Part shown: piece after piece, positions 12,701 to 24,224 of the stretch | Layout of the letters: each line of letters begins with the position of its first letter | How positions within the stretch are numbered: position 1 is the stretch's first letter | Assembly (NCBI GenBank): GCA_014218235.1 | Contig: JACBKR010001245.1 | Location: 965,723 to 1,029,722 of the forward strand | Length of the DNA: 64,000 nucleotides | Reading direction: 5' to 3' | DNA from: Colocasia esculenta | Lineage: Eukaryota; Streptophyta; Magnoliopsida; Alismatales; Araceae | The notes under the pieces: generated by a model | What the model was told of the DNA's origin: nothing | The model's input: only the letters and a program-made list of their open reading frames with translations | Databases searched by the model: none | Program-made: the position numbers and the translations under genes

Positions 12701-13043
12701 TCCAGAGGAGGCTTTATATGCTTGTATCAACCAGAGTACCTCGTTCTTCCCTTGACCTCTCCTCCTAGGTACTAATTTCTGCACTTGGCTGATCTGATCA
12801 CTCAGGACAAAGATCAACCTTTAGTAACCTCTTGTGCTTGAAGTCCCATATTTGATGGGAAAAGGTCAAGATATATGCAAAACCCTAATGTCTGCCGCGT
12901 TGTTGAACTTGAAATACGAATGGCTGTTTCCGTTAGGGCTTCTCCTCCTCCTTGAGCATCAAAATTTGATCAAACAAGAGAACCATACAGGAAACAAATT
13001 AAACTTAATTAACCAGCTCATCGAATGTTAGGCGGCCTTGTCA
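9761..13043. other. Intergenic DNA downstream of the KANADI gene
   Basis: The 3' side of the minus-strand KANADI gene. No exon can be supported. Short frames such as 10104-10535 (minus) and 10780-11094 (plus) have no recognisable domain. Poly(T)/poly(A) runs and TATATA tracts (11700-11710, 12294-12308) are present. The KANADI polyadenylation site should lie within the first few hundred bases below 13043, but no single signal stands out. Confidence 0.45.
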
Positions 13044-16000
13044 TCAACTGTAATGATCCATGCTTTGCTGTTCTGGTATCCCTAAAGTGAATTCCAGACT
13101 AGGGTTTCTCTCGTCTTGATGTGATTCGGATGAAACTTCTGTTCGGCGCGTTTCGGTATCCTGTATAAAAGATCAGATTCTGCGTCAGCTTGATGCTGTA
13201 GTTCACATGTCGTAAGACAACTCCATTGGATTGTACATATCTGTGTGCACGCGTCTACACTGTGTTTGCTTTGTGAGTAGTGCAGACTGTGTATTAGGGT
13301 ATATATAATCCGATACCTCCACTTGAGATGAGAAGCACGCTGCCCTGGGTCCGTCTATGTGATGAGAACTGTTCTGCAGCCATGTTCCTCTGCTGAAAAC
13401 ACAAAACATGTCGTCATGTAATCATGTCCAAAAAGATGACATCTACAGATTATGATTGACTTGAAGGAGAAGCTGGTGAGGTCTGACACTATATATAGAA
13501 AAATGTTCTTTGCCTGTAGAGCATATGCGTGCTGGAACAAAAAAACGTACAGACTCAACAGATATAACCTAACACTTTAATTATGATCAGCAAGTGCAAC
13601 GTTGTTCCTCCTCTGGACATGTGTCTTGATCATAAATAGTAGTAGTAGTTGAAAAGTGAGGGCAGTTGTGTGAGATAAGGCAGGTAAGGGGAAAAGGTTA
13701 CTTGGTGGAAAGTAAGATGAATGTTTACTACAGTAGAGTTGTTAAAGAGTGTATTTACCACCTGACCTTTTCCCTTCATCACTGTTTTCGATCGTAGTAA
13801 AAAAAAAATGGGTGTTAATTTCATATATATATAGGCTAGAAGATCTTATATGCTGCAGATATCTTTCTGATTGTGAGTTTTAATCTAATTTCTTAATCTT
13901 CTTTTCATTCTTTGGGCAAAGATCTTGTCATGAAGCAGAAGGCAAGGAGTAATACTTGGCAATCCATTAATTTAGGATGAGGAATCCGATGACATATATT
14001 ACACATTTTTACTATAGTAATCTCTTTGTCTCAATCAAAGAGATGGAGTTGATAAAATGTCATTTAATTACAACACCCATGGCTGGTAATAACTTAAACT
14101 AATTAAACTAAATTAAGTTATTGTTGATGGTACTTTAAGAAAGCCAAAAGACGGGTAATTGGAGGAGAGTTAATTAGTACTAGAAGTACGGACTTGGCGA
14201 AAAGTTGAGTGTCTCAAGGGAGCTTATGATATGGTTTTCCTAATTGCATAAATCAAATATAGTGAAGCTAGGAAGATGCAAACTTAACGTCTGACTTGGC
14301 TACTGAATTAAGTAAACTTTTGACAACTTAGATCCTAATCCCCCCCATTATACCGATGATTAAGGTTCAGTAATCCCATGATGTATGACAAGCATGCATC
14401 AAATGCAGGTGTATATATATGAAGGATTACATAAATGAAGAAGACCTCGAGACTGAGTTAATTGACAGAAAGTAGTTCGTACAAAAGTTATTACTCCAAC
14501 CACGAAAAATATTTGCTCCTCCCCATGCATATATAGTTAGCAGTCCATGGCAAAAGTTCTCTCCTTTCGGATGTTTTTTCAATGGTCTGTCGTATAAATT
14601 GATCATCCAAATAAAAAAGGCTATCTATAGTTAATTTCAACATCTTGGATCAGCCCTACAATTCACACGAAAAATCGGTTAGTTTCAATGTCTTGCAGCA
14701 ACCCTAGAATTCACATGAAGTACTGAAGGATTACACATGATCATCGCTCTTCTTCAATTGCTCATACTATGGTTTTTTCAGATGCAGGCTTAGGGTGTGG
14801 TTTAGAAGTAAGATAACAAGTTGCATGTCAACTTCCACGAAAGACAAGCATTAGAAGAGAGTTTTACTGCAACCCCAGGTCGACATCGATCTTAGGTATA
14901 TTAAGCTTCCAACGGGACTATTTGGATGTATCCTGATGTCAAGATGTGCTAGCTAGCTAGCTATGAATGCACACAGAAGAAGAGCCCAGAAAGTGTTGGT
15001 ACGGAAACCTACATGCATGTCTATTTCAAATAGAAAGATTATATAAGGCTACTTCACTCCTAATATCCATTTTGTGGCTGACAAATCTTAAGATATATTG
15101 GCCAAATCCTTCTTTTAACTGGTGTAAGTACACACATCTAAATGTGTGCGGCCAAAAAAGTGCCATGAAATGGTACAGGAGCTAGTACTGGGAGGGGCAT
15201 AAATTATTTTGATTTAAATGTGTGGTCAAAAAGAGGTGAAAGAAGAGGATATTGGTTAAACAGGATCCAGCATTGCAGTACAGCCAAATATCGGAAGGAC
15301 AAGGAAGAATTAATGAAGGAAGAAAAAGCAGAGGAACACAAGGTACAAATGGTAAGGGCCAATCCAGATAAAACAAAAACAAATGCCCAGAGAACGTTGA
15401 TCGGGTGAAAACGGCCTTGGAGAGGTCAATGGCCATGCATGAAGAGTTAGGGAAGACAAAGGAGATGTGGACAAGAGCCTGCAAGGAGAAGACGAAACCC
15501 TAGATCAACACAAAGCTATATACTGGTGAGTAAATATTTATATATATATATATATATATATACACCATTACTAATGCGATAAGACCGAGGAGAGAAAATT
15601 TATAAAGAGGAGGCATCAAGTACGAGGAGGGTTGTGGTGGGCTTTCTGGTATATAATTAAAAAAAGGAACACACACTTTGTTTCAAGTAGAAGTGTCTCA
15701 ACCTTAATCTATTGATGCAGAACTATTAATCATAGCAGCATCATATCGATGACATTAATGGTACTGATAAAGCAATGGGGTAAGAAGTATCCGCCTTTTC
15801 CAGCCCCCTTTTGCTGTTCCGGGGACTTGGATTCTTGCTTTCGAACACCCACCAACGCAGAGACCGCATCTTCCCAACAAATCTCCACAGAAACAACTCC
15901 TCCAGAAGGTGAGAAAAAAAGCAAAAGCTGCCGTTTAATGGAGCCCTTTTGTTCTCCACGAAAGGAGAGGGAGGACGTGGGGGTGGGTGGTCTGTGTGTA

Positions 16001-17310
16001 GCGCTCTGCAGCCCCCATGCAAAGGAAAAAGGAAAGGAAGAGAAGAAAAGAAGGAAAAGATATGGAGGTGGACAACCACGACGACGACGAAGTACTACTT
16101 GCTTGTTTGGTACTGGAAAAGGCCACCATCACAGGACATATGATGCAGGGATCACACTTGAAGGTGGGAGGTGGGTATAGGACAGTGGAGGCGGATCAAA
16201 TATATACATGGGAGGAGATGAGATCTGACCTCGGTGAATTGCCACATAGATTGGCATTGGCATTGGCAGCTGAGCAATCCAAACTAGGTTGCTGAAGAGC
16301 ACCCTCCGACAATATTACTGGCGGCTCTGCCGACCGCTGGGAGCCGAGCTCGGTTGTCGCCGGCGGGAAGTCTTCCTCCCCGGAGCCGTCTGATTGGCCT
16401 TACGGACACAGCAGAAGCAACATTTGTGCATGACACTAGTTAGCTAGCTAGCTACTTGTAAATTTATGACAAATTAAAAAAAGTGAAGTAATAGTGTAGA
16501 AAGAAGAGAATTAGCTAGAAATCTGCAGGTACGTAGGTTGTTGAGAAAAGGTGTGAGATTTGAAGTGGGGAGCTCTGGGGCGTACTAAAGGCTGATGACT
16601 TAGAAAAGAAAGAGAGGTGGCACTGAAGGCAAAGCAACACGAGTTACCTGAAGCCGCAGGCTTGTCAGTGTTCTTGACAGTCCTGTACATCTGCAAAAAC
16701 CAAAGGGCCGGGGAGGGGGAACCAAAAGCCCACGTTAAAGACCTAACAAATGGAAGAAAACGTAGGAAAAGCAGGCCGGGAAGTGAAGTGTGTGGGTTGA
16801 TAGAGAAGAAAGTGTTAAATGGAGAGGAAGAGGGGGAACCGCGCGCCTTGTGTGAGTTATGAGACGACCCTCGATAGAAGAGAAAGAAATGGACAAAATA
16901 TATAGAAGGGTGAGGAAGAGCCGTCGAGAAATTATTAAAAATCTCACTCGGGACGCACGCAGGATTCACACCCTGGGATTTTCTTGCTTTCTGCGTCGCC
17001 TGCGAGGTTGATGTTTCGATAACACACTTGCAGGGTGTCTTGTCTTGTATTATTGCGAAATGATGGCTACTTTACCTGCTCCCCCCCCCCTCGTTCTCTC
17101 TCTCTCGTACTCACTGTATCTATCTATCTATATATGTGTGTACCTTTATCATGCATGTGTGGCAGCATACCTATCTGCTATAGGCAGACCCATCGACTCA
17201 TTCATTCATTCATTTGCTCATCACTGCGTCCATTGGCCAATGTGCACACAGAGAAAGAGGTGACAGGACTAAAGGGAAGCATCCGGCGTCATGTGAAGGA
17301 CTCTGGATAA

Positions 17311-17394
<84 letters not shown>

Positions 17395-18458
17395 GGCTGT
17401 GGGATGTGGGGAGGTACCTGCAAATGGCTCTTGACATGAGCAAGGGTGAGATCCTTCACATCCATCAGCTCCAGAACTGACTTCGGGGTAGCCCCTACAC
17501 GACATATCACGGCGACAAATGGAGAAGAAACCTTAAGCACTTGATCAATAGCAGCGACAAATAACATTGACACCAGGAAAAACCCAAGACGCCATCTCTG
17601 GCAAATTAACATATCAGAGAGAGAGAGAGAGAGATGCAGGTGTGGCAGAGGCGTACTCTCGTGGCCGCCAAGGAGCTCGACGGCGTGGACGAAACGGGCG
17701 TGGAGAGCGCTGGGCCAGCGCATCCTCGGCGCCCTCATGCTCCGCTTGGGCGGCAGCTTCGGAATGAAACGAGACCTGATGATGGCGTGAGAGCCATCGA
17801 AAGCCCCCACGGCGCCCAAATGCTGGGGGTGGTGGTGGTGGTGGTGGAGGGGCTTGCCCATCATCATCGTCGGCGCGGCCCATGCCGCCATTGGCCCTGC
17901 GGCCCACGGCGCCGGGTGCAAAGCAGACCTGGCCAAATCCAAATTGGGACACAAGGAGGAAGAAGAAGGCGGCCGTGGCGCCGACGCAGAGGAGAAAGAG
18001 GAAGAGGAGGAGCACAGGGTGGAAGAATTGCTGGTAGACCGTGGCGGACATGGCAGAAGCTGGTGGTGGAAGCCCATCCTCGGGTCGACGGACACGAGAG
18101 GGAAACGCCCGTTGTGGTAGACGGGGACCCCCTTGATCGGCTTTAGCCACCCAGACGGCGGCTCGGGGAGCGGTGAGCGTTGGTGGCGCTGGTGCGGGCC
18201 TAGAGTTGTTGGAGGTTGCGCCACAGCCGGCAGACTCCAGGGTTGCTGCAGGGCCTGCGTGGCCGCGGCGGCCGAAGGGTGAGCCAGTGAGAGCTCCGTG
18301 TGACCAACCGAGGCAGCGCTCTGGGTGTTCCGGTGGGAGGGGCCATCACCGCGCCAGAGATCGAGTCGGAGGTCGCTGTCCACAGAGGAGGCGGAGGTGG
18401 AGGGAGGGGGGCTGGTTTGCAGGGTCAGATCAGTGGATGGAGTGGAGGAATTATCCAT
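13044..18458 (-). CDS. KAN: KANADI-family GARP transcription factor (six exons, 427 aa)
   Basis: A nuclear DNA-binding protein; KANADI proteins specify abaxial and peripheral organ identity and act mostly as repressors. Coding exons on the minus strand are 18458-17657, 17494-17418, 16690-16648, 16398-16230, 13392-13317 and 13160-13044. Every junction is GT-AG and in phase, with no internal stop. Features are an N-terminal DLTLQTSPP motif (residues 10-18), an LRLDL EAR-type repression motif (30-34), the family motif PIKGVPVYHN (107-116), a His6 run (205-210), and the GARP domain from MRAPRMRW (241) through LAHVKSHLQ and MYRTVKNTDK. Later come SDGSGEED, SRGTWLQNSS and the C-terminal PSLEFTLGIP box. 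The start at 18458 is chosen because the family motif follows within ten residues; an upstream in-frame ATG at 18566 is possible. Intron 4 is 2.8 kb. Which paralogue it is remains open. Confidence 0.95.
17313..17395. repeat. (GA)n microsatellite in KANADI intron 2
   Basis: About 40 AG dinucleotides with one GG interruption lie just beyond the exon-2 donor; in gene sense this is a CT tract starting some 20 bases into the intron. GA/CT tracts are known binding sites for plant BPC/GAGA-binding proteins, so a regulatory role is possible but unproven. Confidence 0.9.
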
Positions 18459-18739
18459 GAACAACCCTTGCGGGTCCCTGGAGCTCTCCTTCCCCCCCTC
18501 CCCAACCCCCTCTTCACTCCGAGTTTTCTCCTCCTGTGCTCCCTTGTGTTCCTCTTGTGTATGCACTCCAGATTAGTGGGGCGCCGTGCAGTTCCTTTCA
18601 GATATGCTTGCTGAAGTTTTCTTGATTGGTGACCAGCTGAAACACCAACAATTAGCGAGCAAGCGAGCGAGAGGATTTAGCAGTTTCTGAGATGTTCTTA
18701 CCTGCATATTTTATGATTGGCTACCAGCTAGCTAGCTGA

Positions 18740-18789
<50 letters not shown>

Positions 18790-18800
18790 TGTTTATGGAG
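18459..18800 (-). promoter_or_regulatory. KANADI 5' UTR/proximal promoter with (GA)n tract
   Basis: Directly upstream of the KANADI start codon. In gene sense a strong donor-like CAG|GTAAGAAC (plus about 18697-18708) is followed by an acceptor-like TTTCAG (near 18635). This suggests a very short 5' UTR intron, which is tentative. A (GA)n tract of about 50 bases lies at 18740-18789. No clear TATA box could be fixed. Confidence 0.4.
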
Positions 18801-19296
18801 GAGAGATCAGCTTTGTGATGTGTTGTTCCTCTTTTTCTATGTTATGTCCCTTTTTTTATCACTTGATGTCACTCAAATATCAGATGGGTCGCTTTAAATC
18901 TCATGAAGCAGATGGAGGCAAAAGAGTATACCAAGAGATATGACACGAGACAAAATAGAAGAGCGTAGAGAGAGAGAGAGAGATCCGTGTGGTCAAAGGG
19001 GATACCTAGAAAAAAACACAGGGACAGAGATACGGACAGAGAGGCATTTTTCATTAGAGAAAGGTTTTTTTTTTTTAGGTTTTGAGACCGACGGATATGT
19101 CTGCTTCAGATATACGTACTGGACTTCGCTCATGTATATTTACCGGTGGTAGCGAGTGATCTATTAGTTAATCTTTGGGAATTTAGGGTTTAGGGTTTGA
19201 GAATTTGACCGGTTAATGGACTGAAAATTAAATAGAGCCCTTATATTTGGATCAGGTGTTGATTCCACCTTAATCTTTCATGTGTATTAAGACGAA
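18801..19296. other. KANADI upstream region
   Basis: No gene seen. It contains a short (GA)n run at 18968-18982, a poly(T) at about 19067-19076, and TTTAGGGTTTAGGGTTT at about 19184-19200. The last is a telo-box-like word found in many plant promoters. Confidence 0.45.
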
Positions 19297-19983
19297 GGGT
19301 GCGTTTGGTAACTCTTAATAGACACCTAATATCTAAAGTAATAAGAGATTGTATTATCAGATTATTTGATAAAGCCACTAAAGTTATGTTTAAATGAACA
19401 TTTATTATCTTAATTTTTCTCTTAAAAAAAGGGAAGGATATGTCACTTTTTTTTGTCAGATATATATGTAACGCTCTTAGCTCTTGGCGCTTGACGGTTA
19501 GTACTTGGCGTTCGGCGATCGCCGCTCGACGTTCGGTAGTCGGAAGGCGATTGCCAGACATCGACTGTCGGACGTCGGACACCGACCGTCAACCGCCATA
19601 CGTCGGACACTGACCGTCAAACGCAGGGCGCCGACCGCCGGACATCGATCATCAGGCGCCAACTGTCGGACCACCAATTGCCGAGCATCGGACGTCGACT
19701 GTCGGGCCCTAGGCGTCGACTTTCCCACCACCAACTGTCGGGCACTGTCCGTCGGACTGTTGAGCGTTGGCAACTAACTGCTGAGCGTCAGATGCCAACC
19801 ATCAGATACCGACAGTTGATTGCCGAAATATATTTCATTGTCTTCATATGTTATTTAAGTTAGTTATCAAACAACTCTTTTTTATGTCTTAATATGTTTA
19901 AGTATTTTTAAAATTTCAGATTTAGAGATTAGATGGTAAATTAGATTTTATATATTTAAAATAAGTGTTATCAAATGCCACCC
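19297..19983. mobile_element. Non-autonomous DNA element (687 bp) with GC-rich minisatellite core
   Basis: The left end GGGTGCGTTTGGTAAC and right end (read inward) GGGTGGCATTTGATAAC form imperfect terminal inverted repeats. The same two end types recur in the element at 36401-38353, which identifies the family. The core, about 19480-19830, is a degenerate minisatellite built of GTCGGAC, CGACCGTC and GCCGA words, strikingly GC-rich against AT-rich ends. No transposase. An unambiguous target duplication is not seen. Superfamily is hAT-like or PIF-like, undecided. Confidence 0.6.
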
Positions 19984-20060
19984 AAGTCTCAAGTTCAAAT
20001 TTATAAAGAGCAGATTAAAAAAAAACTTCTAAAAGACAATATATGTATTAATATTTTTAA

Positions 20061-20377
20061 AAGAAAAATATTTAGTGTTTTTTAAGAAAGATAATAAAAA
20101 TGATGTGAATAGTCTTTCAAATAATTTATTAGTAAATATCTGACAAATTTTTTTTTCCAATAACTCAATCTAGATCAAGTGTGAGTACGTAATTCTCAAT
20201 TGGGTCCATCGTTTTCAAATAACCCATCAGCTATGAAGGTCGAGTTATTGAAAAAAAAAAGAGTGAAATATCTGACAAAAAATTTTCTCTTTTTTTTCAA
20301 CTAATAAGATTGTTTAGAAGATAATTTATATCATTTTTATTACCCTTCTTAGACATATATAACTAAATATTTCTCTT
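20061..20377. mobile_element. Hairpin MITE, 317 bp
   Basis: Long imperfect terminal inverted repeats of about 85 bp: the left arm starts AAGAAAAATATTTAG, the right arm read inward AAGAGAAATATTTAG. Inside the arms are GATAATAAAAATGAT(G/A)T and TTATTAGT. The centre holds AATAACTCAA/T..GAGTTATT. The entire element can fold into one hairpin; no coding capacity. Confidence 0.65.
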
Positions 20378-20779
20378 CTCAAAAAACAGTCAGCTTATGA
20401 GAGGTCACGTAGAAATGGAATCTTTTTATGATTATTAAACTGAGGCAGTTGTCTTAAAATTTGCGAAGTTTGTTATTACGTACTTATCACATTAAATAGA
20501 ATTGTCCTAATTGTGTTCGCAGAAAGTGACACAATAAATTCGTAGGAAGAGGGATGTCTCAAAAGTCAAAACCCTGAAACCATTCACAAAATTACCTGCT
20601 GCTTTTGAAGAACATGTGACGTCTTATTCATATTTGGCTCTAAGAAAAATTGATCACTTGGGATCATCTCAATTAATTCTTATTTTTGGGGGACTTTACT
20701 TTTAAATCACTGACTCTTTTAGAAAATTATGTAGTGACCAACATATATAGACTAATTAATATTTCTCCCTAATTAAAAG

Positions 20780-20887
20780 TAGAAAAATATTTATTATTCG
20801 ATATGTACGTAATAATATGCCGCTTCCATTGGCCAACATATGCTGGCGCAATGTACCCATCCCAATGAATAATAAGTATTTCTCTTA
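20780..20887. mobile_element. Small MITE, 108 bp
   Basis: The ends TAGAAAAATATTTATTATTC (left) and TAAGAGAAATACTTATTATTC (right, read inward) form roughly 20-bp terminal inverted repeats around a short centre (CCGCTTCCATTGG...CCCAATG). The terminal AGAAATA words resemble those of the MITEs at 7189 and 20061. Confidence 0.6.
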
Positions 20888-21067
20888 AAAATGTATTTGC
20901 ATATATATTATATACTATTAGATACATATTTTATTTATTCTTCATATTCTTTATACCGTTATCTATACCCCTATATCAAGTTTTATTGCGCGCGTCTTTG
21001 ATATTCCGCACTGGATAGGGAGAATGTTCTATGAAATTAAAGTATATGATATAAGGTTTTTGAAGAG

Positions 21068-22351
21068 TGTGGAGGTATTTCCCTGTTTGGGCCGGAGCCA
21101 AACGGGCCTACACTTGGAGACAGGGAAGATGACCGCTGGTAGCGAACGAATGCCTGCAAAACCAGAACGAAATCAAGGGGGGGCCGGTTGAAGAACCGGG
21201 GAGAACCCTCCGATACATAAGTCAGTAAACTGTAAGTGGGGCTTGAAGGAGAAGTGTTCAGTGTTGTGTGAGGGCAATGTGCGTTAGACCACGTCTCTTC
21301 ATTGGCACCGTCTGTGGAACGAACGAGAGGCCATGCGCCCTACCCGAACGTCTCATCTTCATGAGACCCACACACCCTTATCCTCACTGGAGGGGGCTGT
21401 GTAGATGTATTCTTTAGTCTCATATTGAAAGATAGTGAGAACAAGTGTGTGCTTATCAGCAAGAGTCTCACCTCTTCTCCCAAGAGGGCTCTTTTAAAGG
21501 ACAAAACTCCAAGCATGAGGACAATACCTCTTGGGAGGTACACTTAAATCACGTCTCTTCATTGGCGCCGTCTGTGGGAATGAACGAGAGGCCATGCGCC
21601 CTACCCGAGCGTCTCATCTTCATAAGACCCGCACACCTTTATCCTCACTGGGGGGCTGTGTAGAGATATTCTTTAGTCTCACATTGAAAGATAGTGAGAA
21701 CAAGTGTGTACTTATCAGCAAGAGTCTCACCTCTTCTCCCAAGAGGGCTCTTTTAAAGGACAAAACTTCAAATATGAGGACAATACCTCTTGGGAGGCAC
21801 ACTTAAATCACGTCTCTTCATTGGCGCCGTCTGTGGGAACGAACGAGAGACCATGCGCCCTACCCGAGCGTCTCATCTTCATGAGACCCGCACACCCTTA
21901 TCCTCACTGGGGGGGGGGGGGGGGGGGCTGAGTAGATGTATTATTTAGTCCCATATTGAAAGATAGTGAGAACAAGTGTGTACTTATCAGCAAGAGCCTC
22001 ACCTCTTCTCCCAAGAGGGCCCTTTTAAAGGACAAAACCCCAAGCATGGGGACAATACCTCTTGGGAGGCACACTTAAATCACCTCTCTTCATTGGCGTC
22101 GTCTGTGGGAACGAACGAGAGGCCATGCGCCCTACCCGAGCGTCTCATCTTCATGAGACCCGCACACCCTTATCCTCACTGGGGGGGCTGTGTAGAGGTA
22201 TACTTTAGTCTCACATTAAAAGATAGGGAGAACAAGTGTGTGCTTATCAACAGAGTCTCACCTCTTTTCCCAAGAGGGCCCTTTTAAAGGATAAAACCCC
22301 AAGCATGAGGACAATACCTCTTGAGAGGCACACTTAAATCACGTCTCTTCA
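21068..22351 (+). mobile_element. Tandem TRIM (miniature LTR retroelement) array
   Basis: Four head-to-tail units of about 260 bp. Each has an internal part of about 96-109 bp starting TTGGCGCCGTCTGTGGGAA (primer-binding-site type) and ending in a G-rich polypurine tract, plus a 164-bp LTR starting TG(T/A)GTAGA and ending CTCTTCA. LTRs lie at 21398-21561, 21657-21820, 21929-22092 and 22189-22351. The first, 5' LTR (about 21068-21301) begins TGTGGAGG and ends ACGTCTCTTCA. Its middle is different and carries CTGCAAAACC and CCGGGGAGAACCCTCCGATAC, typical of larger gypsy LTRs. Flanks AAGAG (21063-21067) and AGGAG (22352-22356) could be a target duplication with one mismatch. No protein is encoded; short open frames inside repeat from unit to unit and are not genes. 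Confidence 0.8.
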
Positions 22352-22356
22352 AGGAG

Positions 22357-23125
22357 TATATAAAAGATTTAAAGGTCATATATATATACACCATAATGTT
22401 AATTATGTGAATAGATTAAATGAGAATACATTAATCATTTTCTTTTATTAATCCACCTAAACTTAAATTAAACAAATGACAGATGATATAGTTGCACTTA
22501 TGGTGAAATATATATATGTTTAGCATATGATAATCTGAGGAATATAGAGGCATGGAATAGAATATGCAAAATTATGAGCGAACATATGTAGTTAGGCTAA
22601 TGGACAATTGCTAGTTAGAAGAACTTGTATTAATTAATTAATTATTACATAATAATGAATGTTTTCAAAAGCAAATTTTAAATAGCTAGCTAGGTTCTTG
22701 CGATTAATGTTCAAAAATGAAGCTAGGGTATGGCCTACTAGATCTATTCATGATTCAGAGACCTGGGTTTCGAATTACTTATCAAAAAAGGAGTTGGGTT
22801 TGGAATTTCCTTATTTGCTAGAGGAAAAGATTATCCTTTAGAATGATGTTTCTAATACATGGTTTCACTCCCACAAAATGGAATAGTGATTTTAAAATAA
22901 TTAAAATGAATAAAACATCAGTTACAAATAGTATTTCCCCACTAATTTAACTACGTGTGTTAGTATTTATAAATTTGGTATTATATATTATAAGTAGTGT
23001 TTTTGCATAGATTATATTTCTTAAAAAGAGAAAGTTATGTTGAACATATCTCAGATTTAATTGGTATGTTGTAATAACCCTTATATGTGAATTTACTGTC
23101 ACATATACGTATAAACTCTTACAAA
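22357..23125. other. AT-rich intergenic DNA
   Basis: No gene, RNA or clear repeat is seen between the TRIM array and the Mutator-like element. Confidence 0.5.
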
Positions 23126-23134
23126 TAAAAAAAA

Positions 23135-23845
23135 GGGAGAATTAATTGGGGGTCCCTGTCAGAGCCTGGTACTTATTTCCTCGTCCCTGTCAGAATACCG
23201 TTTGATGTAAAGTCCCTGCTTTTCTCCAAGTTTAATTTCCAGTCCCTGCTTTTCACACGTCACCATTTATGGCCCTCCACACACGATTTCCGTCTCCTTG
23301 GCCTCCGTCTCTTTTTCCCATTCCCGTCTTACCCTTCCCTCCTTTTTTTTCGTCGCCTGTTCCCCAAACGACGCTGACGCTTCGGTGGCCCGTGAACTCT
23401 GACCGATGCGAAGTTACTCTTACATACCCTGCCAAGAACTGATACAGCACCATTGACAACACTTACAAACCGCCTTCGGACGACCGTTCTTCACACTATA
23501 AAAGAACCCAGGGTCATTCCTATCCTTCATCACAAGCTTCCCTCGCTCTTCTTCTTCCTATCTTTCTTGCTCGTCTTCTTCATCTTTATTTGCAGATGTC
23601 TTCATCTAACCGTGCTCCCCGAGGTATGGCAAGGCACCTGCCTCACCGGTGCCACCGTCGCCCCCCGCTCCCCCGCCGCTCTACCTTTCCCGGACGTACA
23701 CCCCGACTACTGGAACGGATTTTACGTTGGGTGGACGATGGCTTTATAGAAAGCCTCTCGGCTGTACCACCACAAGGGCCTCACCAACATCCTCCCTGAC
23801 ATTGGCCCTAGGGCAGAACACATATCTTCCTCACCTTCCCCTCGT
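23135..23845 (+). repeat. Left MULE terminal inverted repeat
   Basis: Pairs with 34280-34975. The match runs from the terminal GGGAGAATT through TCCCTGTCAGA repeats, a CGTCTC..CCGTCTC segment, a promoter-like block and GGCCCTAGGG near 23808, then decays. A reading frame (about 23453-23749) is shared with the right repeat but has no known domain. Confidence 0.9.
23497..23504 (+). promoter_or_regulatory. TATA box in left MULE TIR, reading inward
   Basis: CACTATAAAAGAACCC sits about 90 bases before an ATG at 23596. The equivalent site in the right TIR reads CACTACAAAAGGAACCC (minus strand, plus 606-617 of the 34-kb block), so its TATA core is altered. Confidence 0.55.
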
Positions 23846-24224
23846 CCCTCCCCGCCCGCTCCTATTTCCCCCTCCCTCGTCCACCGAGTATCGGGTTAGG
23901 GTGTTTAGAATGTCTCCCTTCCCGACCAGTTCCTCCCCTCCCCTCCCATCCCTTCCTACACCTCACCTCCCCTCCCCTCCCTCCTTTCTCTGCAATCCTT
24001 CTTATTCCTCCCCTCCCCTCCTATCTCTACTGTCCTTATTTCTCCCCTCCCCTCCGTTTCATTCCAGTGTGCATGCTATTAGGTTACGGAGTTAAGATTG
24101 TAACAGTGCTTGTTTATGGAATATAAATATTTTCCTTATATGCAGTCTTTTGTGGGCTTGTATGTGCTATCTATGATGCGTGTACTGTAATACTAACAGG
24201 TTCCTCAGAAGCGGTCAAGCTGTA

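Noticed and set aside
15741..16295. Overlapping frames within KANADI intron 4
   Set aside because: The region lies between in-phase exons 4 and 5. A plus-strand ITLEGGRW resembling the KANADI C-terminus is on the wrong strand and coincidental.
17289..18566. Single 425-codon open frame across KANADI exons 1-2 and the CT repeat
   Set aside because: It reads through introns 1 and 2 and ends in Ser-Leu repeats from the microsatellite. The spliced model restores the conserved GARP domain across the junctions instead.
19184..19200. TTTAGGGTTTAGGGTTT as interstitial telomere
   Set aside because: Only two full repeats; better regarded as a telo-box-like promoter word.
21445..22287. Repeated open frames of 60-100 codons in the TRIM array
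   Set aside because: Each repeats from unit to unit across LTR and leader, with no gag or pol motif; TRIMs are non-coding.
23453..23749. Hydrophobic open frame present in both MULE TIRs
   Set aside because: It is conserved only because the TIRs are inverted copies. The frame diverges by indels between the two and matches no family I know.
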